A stretch of 64,000 nt of DNA from Acinetobacter chengduensis (GCF_003664645.1 NZ_RCHC01000011.1:53889-117888), one strand, 5' to 3'; shown: positions 47,856 through 57,461, numbered from the stretch's first letter. The notes: generated by a model from the sequence alone, not told the origin. Numbers and translations are program-made.

Positions 47856-48500
47856 TTAACTCACTTGCACCACTGGATAAAACGGTTTTCCCAAATCTAG
47901 ACTGGGCGCATTTTCCAACAACACCAAAATAAACACGGGCAATAACGCATCTAAAATACGGCAAGCATCTTTTAATTGTGGACGATTTACAGAACTATTA
48001 TAAGTGGCGCCACCATGTACGATTTGATTACGTAAGGTATATAAGCGGTTAAACAGTACCATTAAAATATCCACAGAGTCTTTTTGCCCTAAGGCATGTA
48101 ATACTTTTTGTTTTTCCTCTAATAAACCTGTTTTACACGCGTCTAAGCTAATTTTTTGATTCTGATAGTCCCAAAAACCTTGGTAGATATATTGATTATC
48201 AAGGAGTAAACGGATGGGCTGACTGTATTTTTCCCATAAAATATTATAGATCTTATCTTCTTGGTCTTTTTGACAAATTAAATGCAAAAACTGTCTTAAA
48301 CTTTGTTTGTCCTGACTTATCAGCAAATCTTGTGCATAAATAGCATTGAACGATACCCAAAGAGCAATGAATTGTAAGTCCAGCTCTTGGTCGAGTTGTT
48401 TGGCTTTTTTCAGCCAACTCAGTCCACGATGTATCCTTAAATTAAATTGGTCGCTATTTTCCGCTTTTTTGTCCTTAAAAATTTCTTCTAACATCATCAT
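47856..48500 (-). CDS. HEPN-like domain protein, orphan (214 aa)
   Basis: Helical soluble protein whose C-terminal half has RNQIVHGG (R-X4-H, about residues 156-161), the signature of HEPN domains that in some members form an RNase site. An upstream ALWVSFNAIYAQDLL helix near residue 48 fits the first part of the apea/HEPN bundle. The frame opens at TTG 48503 but the ATGs at 48500 onward follow GGGGGGAG. No nucleotidyltransferase, antitoxin or nuclease gene stands beside it. Role unknown; RNA binding or cleavage is possible only by family analogy. Confidence 0.6.
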   Translation of the reverse strand: MMMLEEIFKDKKAENSDQFNLRIHRGLSWLKKAKQLDQELDLQFIALWVSFNAIYAQDLLISQDKQSLRQFLHLICQKDQEDKIYNILWEKYSQPIRLLLDNQYIYQGFWDYQNQKISLDACKTGLLEEKQKVLHALGQKDSVDILMVLFNRLYTLRNQIVHGGATYNSSVNRPQLKDACRILDALLPVFILVLLENAPSLDLGKPFYPVVQVS

Positions 48501-48809
48501 CAAATCTCCCCCCTATAAATTGTTTATTATTCTTCTTTTGCAAATTAAACAATTTATGTACAGAACTCAATCAACATGACTGAGCCAGTCAGTTCTATAT
48601 TTTGTGCTCATTCCTTGGAGCTATCGGCCTGTGCAATGCAATGCTGAGTATTCTTGCTTAAATTTCAAACGATACAAAGCCTAGTTAAAATTATGCTAAG
48701 ATAGCGCCCAATTTTGAAACCTTGTTTCAACTGCACATAGCATAGCTAATTATTGCACTTTAACTTCTCTCCTACTTTCCATCTTTGTTTGCCAAGGCCT
48801 GATTTTTTC
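48501..48809. other. Intergenic region between the HEPN gene and dusA
   Basis: About 310 bases with no supported gene. It must hold divergent promoters. A TAAGAT hexamer near 48695 is a possible -10 for dusA, but no clear -35 accompanies it. Poly-pyrimidine ACTTCTCTCCTACTTTCC lies just before dusA. Confidence 0.4.
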
Positions 48810-49826
48810 ATGACAGCATTATTATCTATTGAAAATAAACTCAAACCTAGAATCAGCGTTGCCCCGATGATGGATTGGACCACCAAAGACTACCGATTCT
48901 TTGCGCGTTTGTTTAACCCGAACGTGATTTTATATACAGAGATGGTGACTACAGGTGCGATTTTATTTGGCGGTGCAAATCGTCATTTAGACTTTAACCA
49001 AGAAGAACATCCGATTGTGCTTCAGCTTGGTGGCTCAAATCCCAAAGATTTGGCGATCTGTACTAAAATGGCTCAAGACTGGGGATATAACGAAGTTAAT
49101 CTGAATGTGGGTTGCCCAAGTGACCGCGTACAAAACAATAAAATTGGTGCATGCCTGATGGCGGAGCCTGATTTAGTGGCTGAGTGTATTGCCGAAATGC
49201 AAAATGCTGTAGATATTCCAGTTACAGTCAAACACCGTATTGGTATAGACGACATGCAGTCTTATGAAGAAATGCTTCACTTTGTCGATACCGTAGCAAA
49301 AACGGGATGTAATAACTTTATTGTGCATGCGCGTATTGCCTTGTTGAAGGGTTTATCTCCTAAAGAAAACCGAGATGTGCCACCGTTACGTTATGAAGAT
49401 GTCTACCGTTTAAAACAAGAACGTCCGAATCTATTGATTGAAATTAATGGCGGCGTCAAAACTTTTGCTGAAACCGAAGAACATTTGAAACATGTCGATG
49501 GTGTGATGATTGGACGTGAGGCCTATCATAATCCCTACCTTTTGGCAGAAATGGGCCAATTATGGAATCTTGACGCCCCAGATCGCTTTGAGATCATGCA
49601 CAGTATGATGCCTTATATTTCACAGCGCATGGCTGAAGGTGCACCGCTCTCAATTATTACCCGTCATATTTTAGGCCTATTCCAAAATTTACCTGGCGCA
49701 CGTAAATGGCGTCAGGCATTAAGTGGTGGTAATGCCAAAACACTGAAAGATGTTGAAACAGCCCTCTTTAATATTCAAGATGCCATGAAACGTACTGAAG
49801 AGTATGTCCGTGAGCATCAGGCTTAA
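48810..49826 (+). CDS. dusA: tRNA-dihydrouridine(20/20a) synthase
   Basis: FMN-dependent reductase of U20/U20a in tRNA D loops. RISVAPMMDWTTKDYRFFAR at the N-terminus, the active-site Cys in NVGCPSDRVQNN near residue 105, KHRIGIDD near 145, HARIALLKGLSPKENR near 184 and NGGVKTFAE near 217: all DusA-type. 338 residues from the ATG at 48810; the 19-residue longer frame is unlike the family. Followed by a terminator. Confidence 0.94.
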   Translation: MTALLSIENKLKPRISVAPMMDWTTKDYRFFARLFNPNVILYTEMVTTGAILFGGANRHLDFNQEEHPIVLQLGGSNPKDLAICTKMAQDWGYNEVNLNVGCPSDRVQNNKIGACLMAEPDLVAECIAEMQNAVDIPVTVKHRIGIDDMQSYEEMLHFVDTVAKTGCNNFIVHARIALLKGLSPKENRDVPPLRYEDVYRLKQERPNLLIEINGGVKTFAETEEHLKHVDGVMIGREAYHNPYLLAEMGQLWNLDAPDRFEIMHSMMPYISQRMAEGAPLSIITRHILGLFQNLPGARKWRQALSGGNAKTLKDVETALFNIQDAMKRTEEYVREHQA

Positions 49827-49857
49827 ATCGCCTTTAAAGTATGCTCTCAGCAGTATT

Positions 49858-49887
49858 AAAAAAGCCCTCATTGTTGAAGGCTTTTTT
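49858..49887 (+). terminator. Terminator of dusA
   Basis: AAAAAAGCC ... GGCTTTTTT with an inner TCA/TGA pair, 32 bases past the dusA stop; its symmetry may also serve the convergent coaBC. Confidence 0.85.
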
Positions 49888-49938
49888 AATATGAAGACGG
49901 TCAAACAACCATCCTTAACTGAGCAATGTAGCTACACG

Positions 49939-51213
49939 TTAAAGCAAGTCTTCCTGCTCAGGTTCATGATGTAACGCATCATGAATCGCTTCCACCAACT
50001 GCTGCGCGATTTCTTGCTTAGACGCTTTTTCTAAATCACGTTTTTCCATCTGATATTGAGATGCAAAAAATACAATCATGGCATTTTCATCAGACGCAAA
50101 ACCAATGTCTGGGCGTGACACATCGTTGCAGGCAATCATATCCAACTTCTTAGCAACCAATTTACCCGCAGCGTATTCTTCAACATTACGCGTTTCGGCA
50201 GCAAAGCCCACCATAAATGGACGCTTATCTTGCTGGGCAATAGTCGCCACAATATCTGGATTTTTCACCAAAGATACATTCAGCTCATCACCAGCTTTTT
50301 TAATTTTATGCTCAGCCACTTCTGCCACGCGATAATCAGCCACAGCCGCAGTGGCAATAAAGATGTCACAACCTTGATCCAGTTGTTGCATGCTGTGATC
50401 CAGCATTTGTCTTGCCGATTGAACATTAACACGGCGCACACCATTTGGTGTATCAAGGCTTACGGGGCCTGCTAACAAAGTGACTTGCGCGCCAGCAGCA
50501 TAACATGCTGCAGCCAAAGCAAAGCCCATTTTTCCAGTGCTGTGGTTCGAAATATAACGTACAGGGTCTATCGCTTCACGGGTTGGCCCAGCTGTAATGG
50601 TAACGCGCTTGCCAGCCAATAAACCAAATTTTTCGGCAATCGCACGTTGTGCGCGGTGGAAATATTCTGTCACTTGAATTGCAATATCTTCAGGCTCAGG
50701 CATACGCCCTAAACCCACATCGCCACATGCTTGTGAACCCGCATCAGGCATAATTACATGTACGCCATCTTCAATGAGAGTATTTAAGTTACGCTGCGTT
50801 GCTTTGGCTGCCCACATTTGTTGATTCATTGCAGGTGCAACCCAAACAGGTGCTTTTGTTGCCAAATAGAGTGTCGACAGCAAGTCATCTGCCAACCCGC
50901 TCGCAAATTTTGCCAAGCTATCACAGCTTGCTGGAGCAACCAGTAATAAATCTGCCCAACGCGCTAGCTCAATATGTCCCATGCCTGCTTCCGCTTCTGG
51001 GTCAAGCAAAGTGGTATGAACTGGGTTGCCAGAAAGCGCTTGAAAAGTGAGTGGCGTAATAAACGCTTGTGCGCCAGCGGTCATCACCACACGTACATTA
51101 AATCCAGCATCTTTTAAACGACGTACTAAAATCGCACTTTTATAGGCAGCGATCCCACCCGTAACAGCCAAAACAATGTTTTTATTTGGAATTACACTCA
51201 AGTCGAAGCTCAC
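49939..51213 (-). CDS. coaBC: Bifunctional phosphopantothenoylcysteine decarboxylase/phosphopantothenate-cysteine ligase
   Basis: Two steps of coenzyme A synthesis. N-terminal CoaC flavoprotein: LAVTGGIAAYKSAILVRRL, GHIELARWADLLLVAPAS with the His, VAPAMNQQMW and the substrate-clamp region with Cys (GSQACGDVGLGRM). C-terminal CoaB from about residue 200: KRVTITAGPTREAIDPVR, SNHSTGKMG, AAVADYR and KIKKAGDELNVSLVKNPDI. GTG start after GGAAGCC. Divergent from radC, the usual dfp-radC arrangement. Confidence 0.96.
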   Translation of the reverse strand: MSFDLSVIPNKNIVLAVTGGIAAYKSAILVRRLKDAGFNVRVVMTAGAQAFITPLTFQALSGNPVHTTLLDPEAEAGMGHIELARWADLLLVAPASCDSLAKFASGLADDLLSTLYLATKAPVWVAPAMNQQMWAAKATQRNLNTLIEDGVHVIMPDAGSQACGDVGLGRMPEPEDIAIQVTEYFHRAQRAIAEKFGLLAGKRVTITAGPTREAIDPVRYISNHSTGKMGFALAAACYAAGAQVTLLAGPVSLDTPNGVRRVNVQSARQMLDHSMQQLDQGCDIFIATAAVADYRVAEVAEHKIKKAGDELNVSLVKNPDIVATIAQQDKRPFMVGFAAETRNVEEYAAGKLVAKKLDMIACNDVSRPDIGFASDENAMIVFFASQYQMEKRDLEKASKQEIAQQLVEAIHDALHHEPEQEDLL

Positions 51214-51325
51214 AAACAGGCTTCCTATCTGTTGCAGTGGCGCTCACAATAGCATTAAATATGGACAGACCCAAGATTGCACTTGGAAAAACTACAACAA
51301 CTGATAATAAAAAAGTATAACAACA

Positions 51326-52015
51326 ATGAATTTCTCAATTAAACATTGGCCGAGTCAAGAACGGCCTCGTGAACGCTTACTCCAACAAGGTGCTCAAAGC
51401 TTATCCGATGCTGAACTGCTGGCAATATTTTTACGCTCGGGTTCACAGCAACATTCAGCCGTAGAATTGGCGAGGCTGTTAATTCAACATTTTGATGGTC
51501 TAAGTCCTATTTTAAATGCATCTTTGAGTGATCTGAGCCAATTTCATGGCATTGGTGCCAGCAAATATGCACAGCTCATGGCAGTAAAAGAGCTAGGCAA
51601 ACGCTATATTAGCCAGCAAATGAGTCAAAGCGCATTGGCTTTACAGCATTCCACCCAGCTGATCGATTTTTTGCGCTTTGAGTTTTTGTCCGAAACTCAG
51701 GAAGTATTTGCAGTGCTCTGTTTAGATGCGCATTTAAGAAAAATAAACTTTAAAAAATTATTTTTTGGCGCTATCAATTCCTGCGAAATTTCGATCAATC
51801 AACTACTACGCTATGCCATTTCAGAGCATGCAAGCGCAATCGTTATCGCACACAATCATCCCTTTGGCATGGCAATTCCCTCTGAAGCAGATCGAGCACT
51901 CACTACGCAGATTCATCAGGCTTGTCAGCTCCTTGAAATCCAGCTGATTGATCACTGCATCATCGCGCAGGAAGGAAATTATTCGTTTGCTGAACACGGG
52001 CTCATCAATCATTAA
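51326..52015 (+). CDS. radC: RadC family protein (JAB/MPN domain, UPF0758)
   Basis: 229 residues. N-terminal helix-hairpin-helix part (RPRERLLQQGAQSLSDAELLAIF then FHGIGASKYAQL) and the C-terminal JAMM metal site AHNHPFGMAIPSEAD near residue 174. The family once linked to radiation repair probably is not a repair enzyme in most bacteria; biochemical function is unsettled. The metal ligands (His-X-His and Asp) are present. Next to coaBC as in many proteobacteria. Confidence 0.93.
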   Translation: MNFSIKHWPSQERPRERLLQQGAQSLSDAELLAIFLRSGSQQHSAVELARLLIQHFDGLSPILNASLSDLSQFHGIGASKYAQLMAVKELGKRYISQQMSQSALALQHSTQLIDFLRFEFLSETQEVFAVLCLDAHLRKINFKKLFFGAINSCEISINQLLRYAISEHASAIVIAHNHPFGMAIPSEADRALTTQIHQACQLLEIQLIDHCIIAQEGNYSFAEHGLINH

Positions 52016-52092
52016 AAACGACCATTTTGATATATTGACAAAGCTGTGGGCAGAGATGAAGATCAGAGCAAATTTGTGAAGATTCTAATAAT

Positions 52093-53004
52093 ATGATTGT
52101 TCGTGATCAAACCAGCGTATTTAAGCTGTTGTTCTCATGGCGAGGAACCATTTTACCTAAGGTTTTACCGCCTTTAGGCGTGGTTATGTTGCTCTCAACC
52201 GTGATTGGTGGACTGTCATATTTTAATATTTTTCACTTTCCAGCATTACCCTTGGTGGGCTTTACCTTAATTGGTGTCGTCCTATCGATTTTTCTGGGCT
52301 TTAAAAACTCTGCCTGCTATGACCGCTGGTGGGAAGCACGGCGTTTATGGGGCATTTTGATTGCCAATGCACGGCATTTTGATCGCGACTGTCGTATGTT
52401 AAGCCAAGGTCGCCGTGAGCGTATCATTCAGCATGTGATTGTATTTGCCAATGTGCTCAGAGATCGTCTGCGTCACGACACGGCAAATCCTACAGAGCTT
52501 ATTGAGACCAGTGGTATGAGTGCCCAAGCTCTCAAGCAACTGTATCAACAAGTCAATGCGCCTCAATACACCTTAAGCCTCATGCAATGGGAACTCATGC
52601 AAGCCTTAAAAGAAGGCGAAATTTCCGACATTATTTATGCACAAATGAACGCGCATGTGATGGAGCTAAGCACCGTACAAACCGGCTGTGATCGCATTGC
52701 AACTACCCCCTTGCCTTTTGCATATTCGGTATTGCTCAACCGCACAGTCTATTTCTTTTGCTTTATGTTGCCGTTTAGCTTGGGCTCAACCTTAGGACTG
52801 GTCACACCGTTATTGGTGGGTATTTTGGCTTATACGTTTTTAGGTTTAGATGCTCTTAGCTCTGAAATTGAAGAACCTTTTGGCACGCAAAGTAACGATT
52901 TACCGTTGGACTCAATGGTGCGTACCATTGAAATTGAACTACTTGGCACTTTGGGTAAACCAACGCCTCCACCTATTCAAGCACAAGATAATAATTTGCT
53001 TTGA
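52093..53004 (+). CDS. Bestrophin family membrane protein (303 aa)
   Basis: Bacterial bestrophin homologue (YneE type), anion channel-like. Four hydrophobic regions: KVLPPLGVVMLLSTVIGGL, FTLIGVVLSIFLGFKNSACYDRWWEARRLW near residue 56 (the RWWEAR bestrophin signature), VYFFCFMLPFSLGS and LLVGILAYTFLGLDALS, then the conserved EIEEPFGTQSNDLPLD C-terminal segment. An ATG start at 52093 is fine. No partner genes beside it point to a physiological role. Confidence 0.88.
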   Translation: MIVRDQTSVFKLLFSWRGTILPKVLPPLGVVMLLSTVIGGLSYFNIFHFPALPLVGFTLIGVVLSIFLGFKNSACYDRWWEARRLWGILIANARHFDRDCRMLSQGRRERIIQHVIVFANVLRDRLRHDTANPTELIETSGMSAQALKQLYQQVNAPQYTLSLMQWELMQALKEGEISDIIYAQMNAHVMELSTVQTGCDRIATTPLPFAYSVLLNRTVYFFCFMLPFSLGSTLGLVTPLLVGILAYTFLGLDALSSEIEEPFGTQSNDLPLDSMVRTIEIELLGTLGKPTPPPIQAQDNNLL

Positions 53005-53101
53005 TTGACTCCATTCTTCCCTGATCATCTCCTACAAGACGAGGAAACCCCTTTTCCCTCGTGGATGAGGAATATATTCCGCATGGAGATGAGGGAAACA
53101 A

Positions 53102-53953
53102 TTAAACAAAACTTTCCCACACACCTATTTGCCCTTCATTGACCCGTGGAATATTGCCCAATTTAATCCACGGCATATTGGCCCCATGATAGTCACTGCC
53201 GACTGAAACCTTTAAACCAAATTCAGCAATCATACGATCGACCATTTGCCTTGTGCCTAATGGTTCTATAGACGGTGGAAGCTCTACAGCATCACCACCA
53301 AATTTGGCAAAGATTTCGATTAAGTAGCGGATATTGGTTGCAGATAAATCATAACGGGTTGGATGCGCCAGCACAGCAAAACCGCCGCTGGCATGTATCA
53401 CTTGAATGGTTTCTTCCAAGCCTAAACCATCAAATTTAACGTAGGCTTTTTTGCCTTCTTTAATATATTTATCAAATGCCTGTTGCGCACGGCTGACATA
53501 AGCTTTTTCTACTAAGGTTTTGGCAATGTGAGTTCGTGTAACGCGGTCAGCGACATTGTCTACTTTAGCAATGACATCTGCATAAATGTCTTCACCAATT
53601 AAAGGAATGAGTAAATCGCAAATTTGCTTTGCCCTTACCGCACGTATTTGCTTTTGTTGTTCGAGTAGTTCAAGTAAAGGCGCAGGATTTTGCATATTTA
53701 ATGCAACCACATGTACACCATAGCTTTTTTTAGTTGCTGGCCGTGACCATTGACTTGAAATTTCCACCCCAGAAATGAGGCGCATGCCAAATGAATGCGC
53801 GGCTTTTTCAGCTACATTTAAGCCATCCATGGTATCGTGATCTGTCAGCGCTAGGGTATGAATGCCAATTTCGTGCGCTGCTTGCACCAGTTGCTCTGGA
53901 GACAAAGTTCCATCAGAAATATTACTGTGTGTATGTAAATCTACGCCTAGCAT
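53102..53953 (-). CDS. rnm: PHP-domain 5'-3' exoribonuclease/phosphoesterase (RNase AM, YciV family)
   Basis: 283 residues starting LGVDLHTHSNISDGTLSP, with the metal ligands HTHS near residue 8, LTDHDTMDGL near 38, the EISSQW glutamate, RTHIAK near 140, LAHPTRY near 195 and SVGSDYHGANMPW near 250, which completes the PHP set. GTG at 53956 is in frame; ATG at 53953 is preferred. In E. coli YciV trims 5S and other RNAs. Divergent from yciB within a yciV-yciB-yciI group. Confidence 0.9.
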   Translation of the reverse strand: MLGVDLHTHSNISDGTLSPEQLVQAAHEIGIHTLALTDHDTMDGLNVAEKAAHSFGMRLISGVEISSQWSRPATKKSYGVHVVALNMQNPAPLLELLEQQKQIRAVRAKQICDLLIPLIGEDIYADVIAKVDNVADRVTRTHIAKTLVEKAYVSRAQQAFDKYIKEGKKAYVKFDGLGLEETIQVIHASGGFAVLAHPTRYDLSATNIRYLIEIFAKFGGDAVELPPSIEPLGTRQMVDRMIAEFGLKVSVGSDYHGANMPWIKLGNIPRVNEGQIGVWESFV

Positions 53954-53999
53954 CACTTATACTATGTCATTTATTTGATCAGATACCAGATACTCTAAC

Positions 54000-54611
54000 A
54001 TGAAAGCACTTTTAGACTTTGTGCCACTCATTATTTTCTTTTATTTATATAAAACTGTAGATCCAAAAGATACTCAGCATCCATTATTACAACTCTTCGG
54101 CTCAGCTGGAGGCATTGATAATAATAATATTTTAGTTGCAACTACAGGTTTAATGCTTTCGATGCTTGTGGTTTACGGCGCATTATTTTTTATTCAAAAA
54201 TTCCGCTTAGACAAACAACAATGGATTGTTTTGTTTATGACCGTTATTTTTGGTGGAATTACCTTGGTATTGAGTGACGATTTTTATATCCGTCTCAAAG
54301 CTGTGTTGTTGAATTTAGTCTTCGCAGGTGCGTTCTTGCTTTCGCCTTGGTTTAGTAAAGATCGTAAACCACTCATCGAACGTTTGTTTGGGCCTGTACT
54401 CGAACTGAGCGCATCAGGATGGAAAAAACTGAACTTTGCATGGGCTTGTATGTTTGTGGTGATGTCTTGCTTACATATTTTCTTTGCTTATTTATTTATG
54501 GGCGGAAAATATTGGGGCGAATTCACTGCATTTGGCGACATGATCGTGATGTTTTCCTTTATCATTATTCAGTTTATTGTATTGCGTAAATACTTTAAGA
54601 CTTCTGAATAA
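54000..54611 (+). CDS. yciB: Inner-membrane septation-linked protein YciB
   Basis: 203 residues, five or six hydrophobic helices, beginning MKALLDFVPLIIFFYLYK as in the ispZ/YciB family and containing SPWFSKDRKPLIERLFGP near residue 115 and LNFAWACMFVVMSCLHIFFAY near residue 142. Thought to help cell envelope/septum synthesis. First of yciB-yciI here. The ATG lies 46 bases from the divergent rnm gene. Confidence 0.93.
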   Translation: MKALLDFVPLIIFFYLYKTVDPKDTQHPLLQLFGSAGGIDNNNILVATTGLMLSMLVVYGALFFIQKFRLDKQQWIVLFMTVIFGGITLVLSDDFYIRLKAVLLNLVFAGAFLLSPWFSKDRKPLIERLFGPVLELSASGWKKLNFAWACMFVVMSCLHIFFAYLFMGGKYWGEFTAFGDMIVMFSFIIIQFIVLRKYFKTSE

Positions 54612-54640
54612 TACTTCTAGTTTAAAAATCGAGAAATCAC

Positions 54641-54943
54641 ATGCCATTATTTGTCGTTAGCTGTACAGATCGTGAAGGTACAGTCGAAAAACGCCTAGCG
54701 GTTCGCCCACAACATCTTGCGCGTTTAGAACAGTTAGATGCTGAAGGCCGTTTAATTGTTGCAGGTGCAATGCCGAAAGATCCAAGCAATCCGCAAGTGG
54801 GCTTTTATGGTAGTACGATTATTGTCGATTTTGAAACACGTGAAGCTCTCGATGCATGGCTCCAAGATGAACCATTCCTAAAGGAAGGCGTATATAGTCA
54901 TATTGACGTTAAACCGTTCAATAAAGCCTTCCCTAAAGGATAA
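54641..54943 (+). CDS. yciI: YciI family protein (100 aa)
   Basis: Ferredoxin-like YCII fold: FVVSCTDREGTVEKRLAVRPQHLA at the N-terminus, AGAMPKDPSN in the middle and VYSHIDVKPFNKAF at the end; the family His and Asp positions in the small cleft appear present (Asp10, His in RPQHL). Enzyme activity unproven. Adjacent to yciB, an arrangement kept across gamma-proteobacteria. Confidence 0.92.
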   Translation: MPLFVVSCTDREGTVEKRLAVRPQHLARLEQLDAEGRLIVAGAMPKDPSNPQVGFYGSTIIVDFETREALDAWLQDEPFLKEGVYSHIDVKPFNKAFPKG

Positions 54944-54947
54944 GTTC

Positions 54948-55451
54948 ATGCGTGCCGTTTTTACCTGCATATTAGGTTACTGTCTTTTGAGTTCTGTCAC
55001 TTGGGCAGTAGAGCCTGTCTCTGCGCCCACTGAGCCAGTTACAACGGCAGTAGCGGTAACTCCCGCTGCTGTTCCTCAAACATTGCCTGCCAATAAACCT
55101 GCAACCATGCGTGTGGCTTCACAGCCCAATGCCATGACAAGCGCAGAAAATACCCCGCTCACCGCTGAGCAACAGATTAAAAATAAAGTTTTGCAAGACG
55201 CGAAAATTAAAGCACTGGTGAAAGATCAACACTCACGCTTACAGCAACTTGAAAAAGCCAATTTAGATGCGTTGGCACAAAACCAAGAGCTACAATTGAA
55301 AAATGATAGCTTGGGTGTGCAAGTGCAAGTTTTACAAAGTGAACGTAGTGCACAAATGTTTTTATACGGTGCTGTGACCATTGCAGTAGGCGTACTGCTT
55401 GGTTTCTTAATGGCGAGCTATATTCATACTAAACGTCGCCGTCAGTGGTAA
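54948..55451 (+). CDS. Hypothetical envelope protein with signal peptide, coiled coil and C-terminal membrane helix (167 aa)
   Basis: I do not recognise a family. The N-terminus (MRAVFTCILGYCLLSSVTWA) is a signal peptide with likely cleavage near residue 20. A Pro/Val/Thr/Ala-rich segment follows (about 20-60), then a helical coiled coil (about 70-130: KDQHSRLQQLEKANLDALAQ region), one membrane helix (about 140-160) and a basic end (HTKRRRQW). So it is probably anchored by its C-terminus with the coiled coil in the periplasm. It is four bases past yciI and 39 before mnmC. Start ATG at 54948 is set by the yciI stop and the signal peptide. Confidence 0.75.
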   Translation: MRAVFTCILGYCLLSSVTWAVEPVSAPTEPVTTAVAVTPAAVPQTLPANKPATMRVASQPNAMTSAENTPLTAEQQIKNKVLQDAKIKALVKDQHSRLQQLEKANLDALAQNQELQLKNDSLGVQVQVLQSERSAQMFLYGAVTIAVGVLLGFLMASYIHTKRRRQW

Positions 55452-55490
55452 TTTAAGTTTTTATCTGTATCTGTAAAAGGCTCTTCTGCT

Positions 55491-57431
55491 TTGTCTCAAG
55501 CAATTCAAACGGCTGATCTTGATTGGCGTATGATCGATGGAATTGATGTTCCAATTTCTAAACAATTTGGCGATGCCTATTTCTCCCGAGATAATGGCCT
55601 GCTCGAAACACGGCATGTGTTTTTAAAGGGTAATGATCTCCCTGAGCGTTTGGCACAACTGCAAGACTTCGAGTCTTTTCATGTGGGTGAAACAGGTTTT
55701 GGTACGGGCTTAAACATTTTGGCCTTGTGGCAATTATGGCAACAAGTTCGCCCACAAAACCATAGTCGCTTACATGTAGTTTCTGTCGAAAAATTTCCAT
55801 TGTCTAAGCCAGACTTAATTCGCGCTTTGAATGCTTGGCCAGAATTGCAACCCCTCTCCGAACAGTTGCTTGAGCAGTATCCTTTGCCCATCGCAGGCTG
55901 TCATCGACTGTCTTTTCCAGATGAACGCTTTACCCTAGATTTGTGGTTAGGCGATGCCCATGACGTTTTTCCTGTCATGGCAAAAACCAGTCAAATTCAT
56001 GCGTGGTTTTTAGATGGCTTTGCTCCAGCCTGCAACCCAGATATGTGGGAAGAGCATGTTTTAAGCCATATTGTTCGACTTTCAGGCTATGGCACAAGCT
56101 TCTCGTCATTTAGTGTGGCAGGCATATTAAAGCGTGGCCTCAAACAACACGGTATTCGTATTAGTCGCCCACGCGGATTTCGCCATAAACGTGAAATGCT
56201 CAAAGCCATTTGGTTAGAGGAAGATAAAGACCTTGCCTCTACAGATGACCTACTTATTCGTGCTGAGCCACCAACACAACCGCTCACACAGTCACAGCAT
56301 CATAAACAACGTCATATTGCGATTATAGGCGCTGGAATTGCAGGATTAAGCTGTGCTTGGGCACTCGCACAGCGTGGCCATATCGTTAAGCTCTTCGATC
56401 AAACTGAGCCCTTAGCAGGTGGTTCTGGTAATCCGCTGGCGCTTCTAAATCCTAAGCTTTGTCCAATTGAACAAAGTGCAGAACATTTAATGACGCTAAC
56501 ATGGCAACATGCCATGCGACATTATCCAAAATTTAAGGCTTTTCGAGCGTTACAGATCCATCAAATCGCGCTCAAAAAGCCCGAAGAATTATTAGGATTA
56601 ATTCCGCAATATCCCAATGGGGTTATCACTGCAGATCAACAGGCTCAAGATCTTCCACAAGATCAACAGTTGCACAGTGAGTTTGCCAGTCTGTGCTTAA
56701 ATGAAGCAGGTGCTGTTTCACCGCATCAACTTCGTGATCAAATCCTAGCATCGCCTCTGATTCAATTTCAGCAAGCACAGATTACGCAAATTCAAAACCT
56801 GAATTCAGCTGTTGAATTATTTAGTGATACACAGTCTGTAGGACAGTTTGATCATGTGGTGGTCTGTGCCGCTCGTCAAAGCATGCAACTGATTGACAAC
56901 TATCCGCAGCTTAAGCCAATACGAGGTCAAGTCAGCTGGCTCACTCAACCAAAATCTGCGTTGAGTACACAGCATGCGTACAGCTACGGCGGTTATTGTA
57001 TGCAACTCGATGCCACACAATTTATTCTGGGTGCATCGTTTTATCCAAATCGTGAAGATTGTGAAGTCCTGTTAGAAGATCATGTGCATAACTATGAGCT
57101 TATCCACAGCGTATTTCCAGACTATGCCAAACAGCTTCCTGCTGTAGAAACTTGGCAAGGACGCGCCTCTGTTCGTGCTCAAAGTTTGGATTATTTCCCT
57201 GTACTTGGGCAAGTCAAAGCTGAATCAGAAGTTTATACATTTGCTGGACTGGGCTCTAAAGGTTTCTTATATGCCCCACTATGTAGTGAAGTTCTGGTAG
57301 CACAGTTATTGTCTGAACCTTGCCCTATTCCAACAGCGTTATTACAAAAGCTGAATGTACAACGTTTTAAAAAGAAAGTTAAAGCCAAGAAAGCGTATTT
57401 TAAGCCAGATCTCTCAAATAAGCCTGTTTAG
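55491..57431 (+). CDS. mnmC: Bifunctional tRNA 5-methylaminomethyl-2-thiouridine biosynthesis protein MnmC
   Basis: Completes mnm5s2U34 in tRNA. 646 residues in two parts: N-terminal SAM methyltransferase MnmC2 (about 1-240) with FHVGETGFGTGLNILALWQL near residue 62 and DGFAPACNPDMWEEHVL near 170, and C-terminal FAD oxidase MnmC1 (about 270-630) with IAIIGAGIAGLSCAWAL near 275 and a GSKGFLYAPL FAD-contact segment near 590. TTG start with AAAGG upstream. A terminator follows. Confidence 0.95.
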   Translation: MSQAIQTADLDWRMIDGIDVPISKQFGDAYFSRDNGLLETRHVFLKGNDLPERLAQLQDFESFHVGETGFGTGLNILALWQLWQQVRPQNHSRLHVVSVEKFPLSKPDLIRALNAWPELQPLSEQLLEQYPLPIAGCHRLSFPDERFTLDLWLGDAHDVFPVMAKTSQIHAWFLDGFAPACNPDMWEEHVLSHIVRLSGYGTSFSSFSVAGILKRGLKQHGIRISRPRGFRHKREMLKAIWLEEDKDLASTDDLLIRAEPPTQPLTQSQHHKQRHIAIIGAGIAGLSCAWALAQRGHIVKLFDQTEPLAGGSGNPLALLNPKLCPIEQSAEHLMTLTWQHAMRHYPKFKAFRALQIHQIALKKPEELLGLIPQYPNGVITADQQAQDLPQDQQLHSEFASLCLNEAGAVSPHQLRDQILASPLIQFQQAQITQIQNLNSAVELFSDTQSVGQFDHVVVCAARQSMQLIDNYPQLKPIRGQVSWLTQPKSALSTQHAYSYGGYCMQLDATQFILGASFYPNREDCEVLLEDHVHNYELIHSVFPDYAKQLPAVETWQGRASVRAQSLDYFPVLGQVKAESEVYTFAGLGSKGFLYAPLCSEVLVAQLLSEPCPIPTALLQKLNVQRFKKKVKAKKAYFKPDLSNKPV

Positions 57432-57461
57432 GCTGGATGAATAGCTCCAATACCGAGATAT

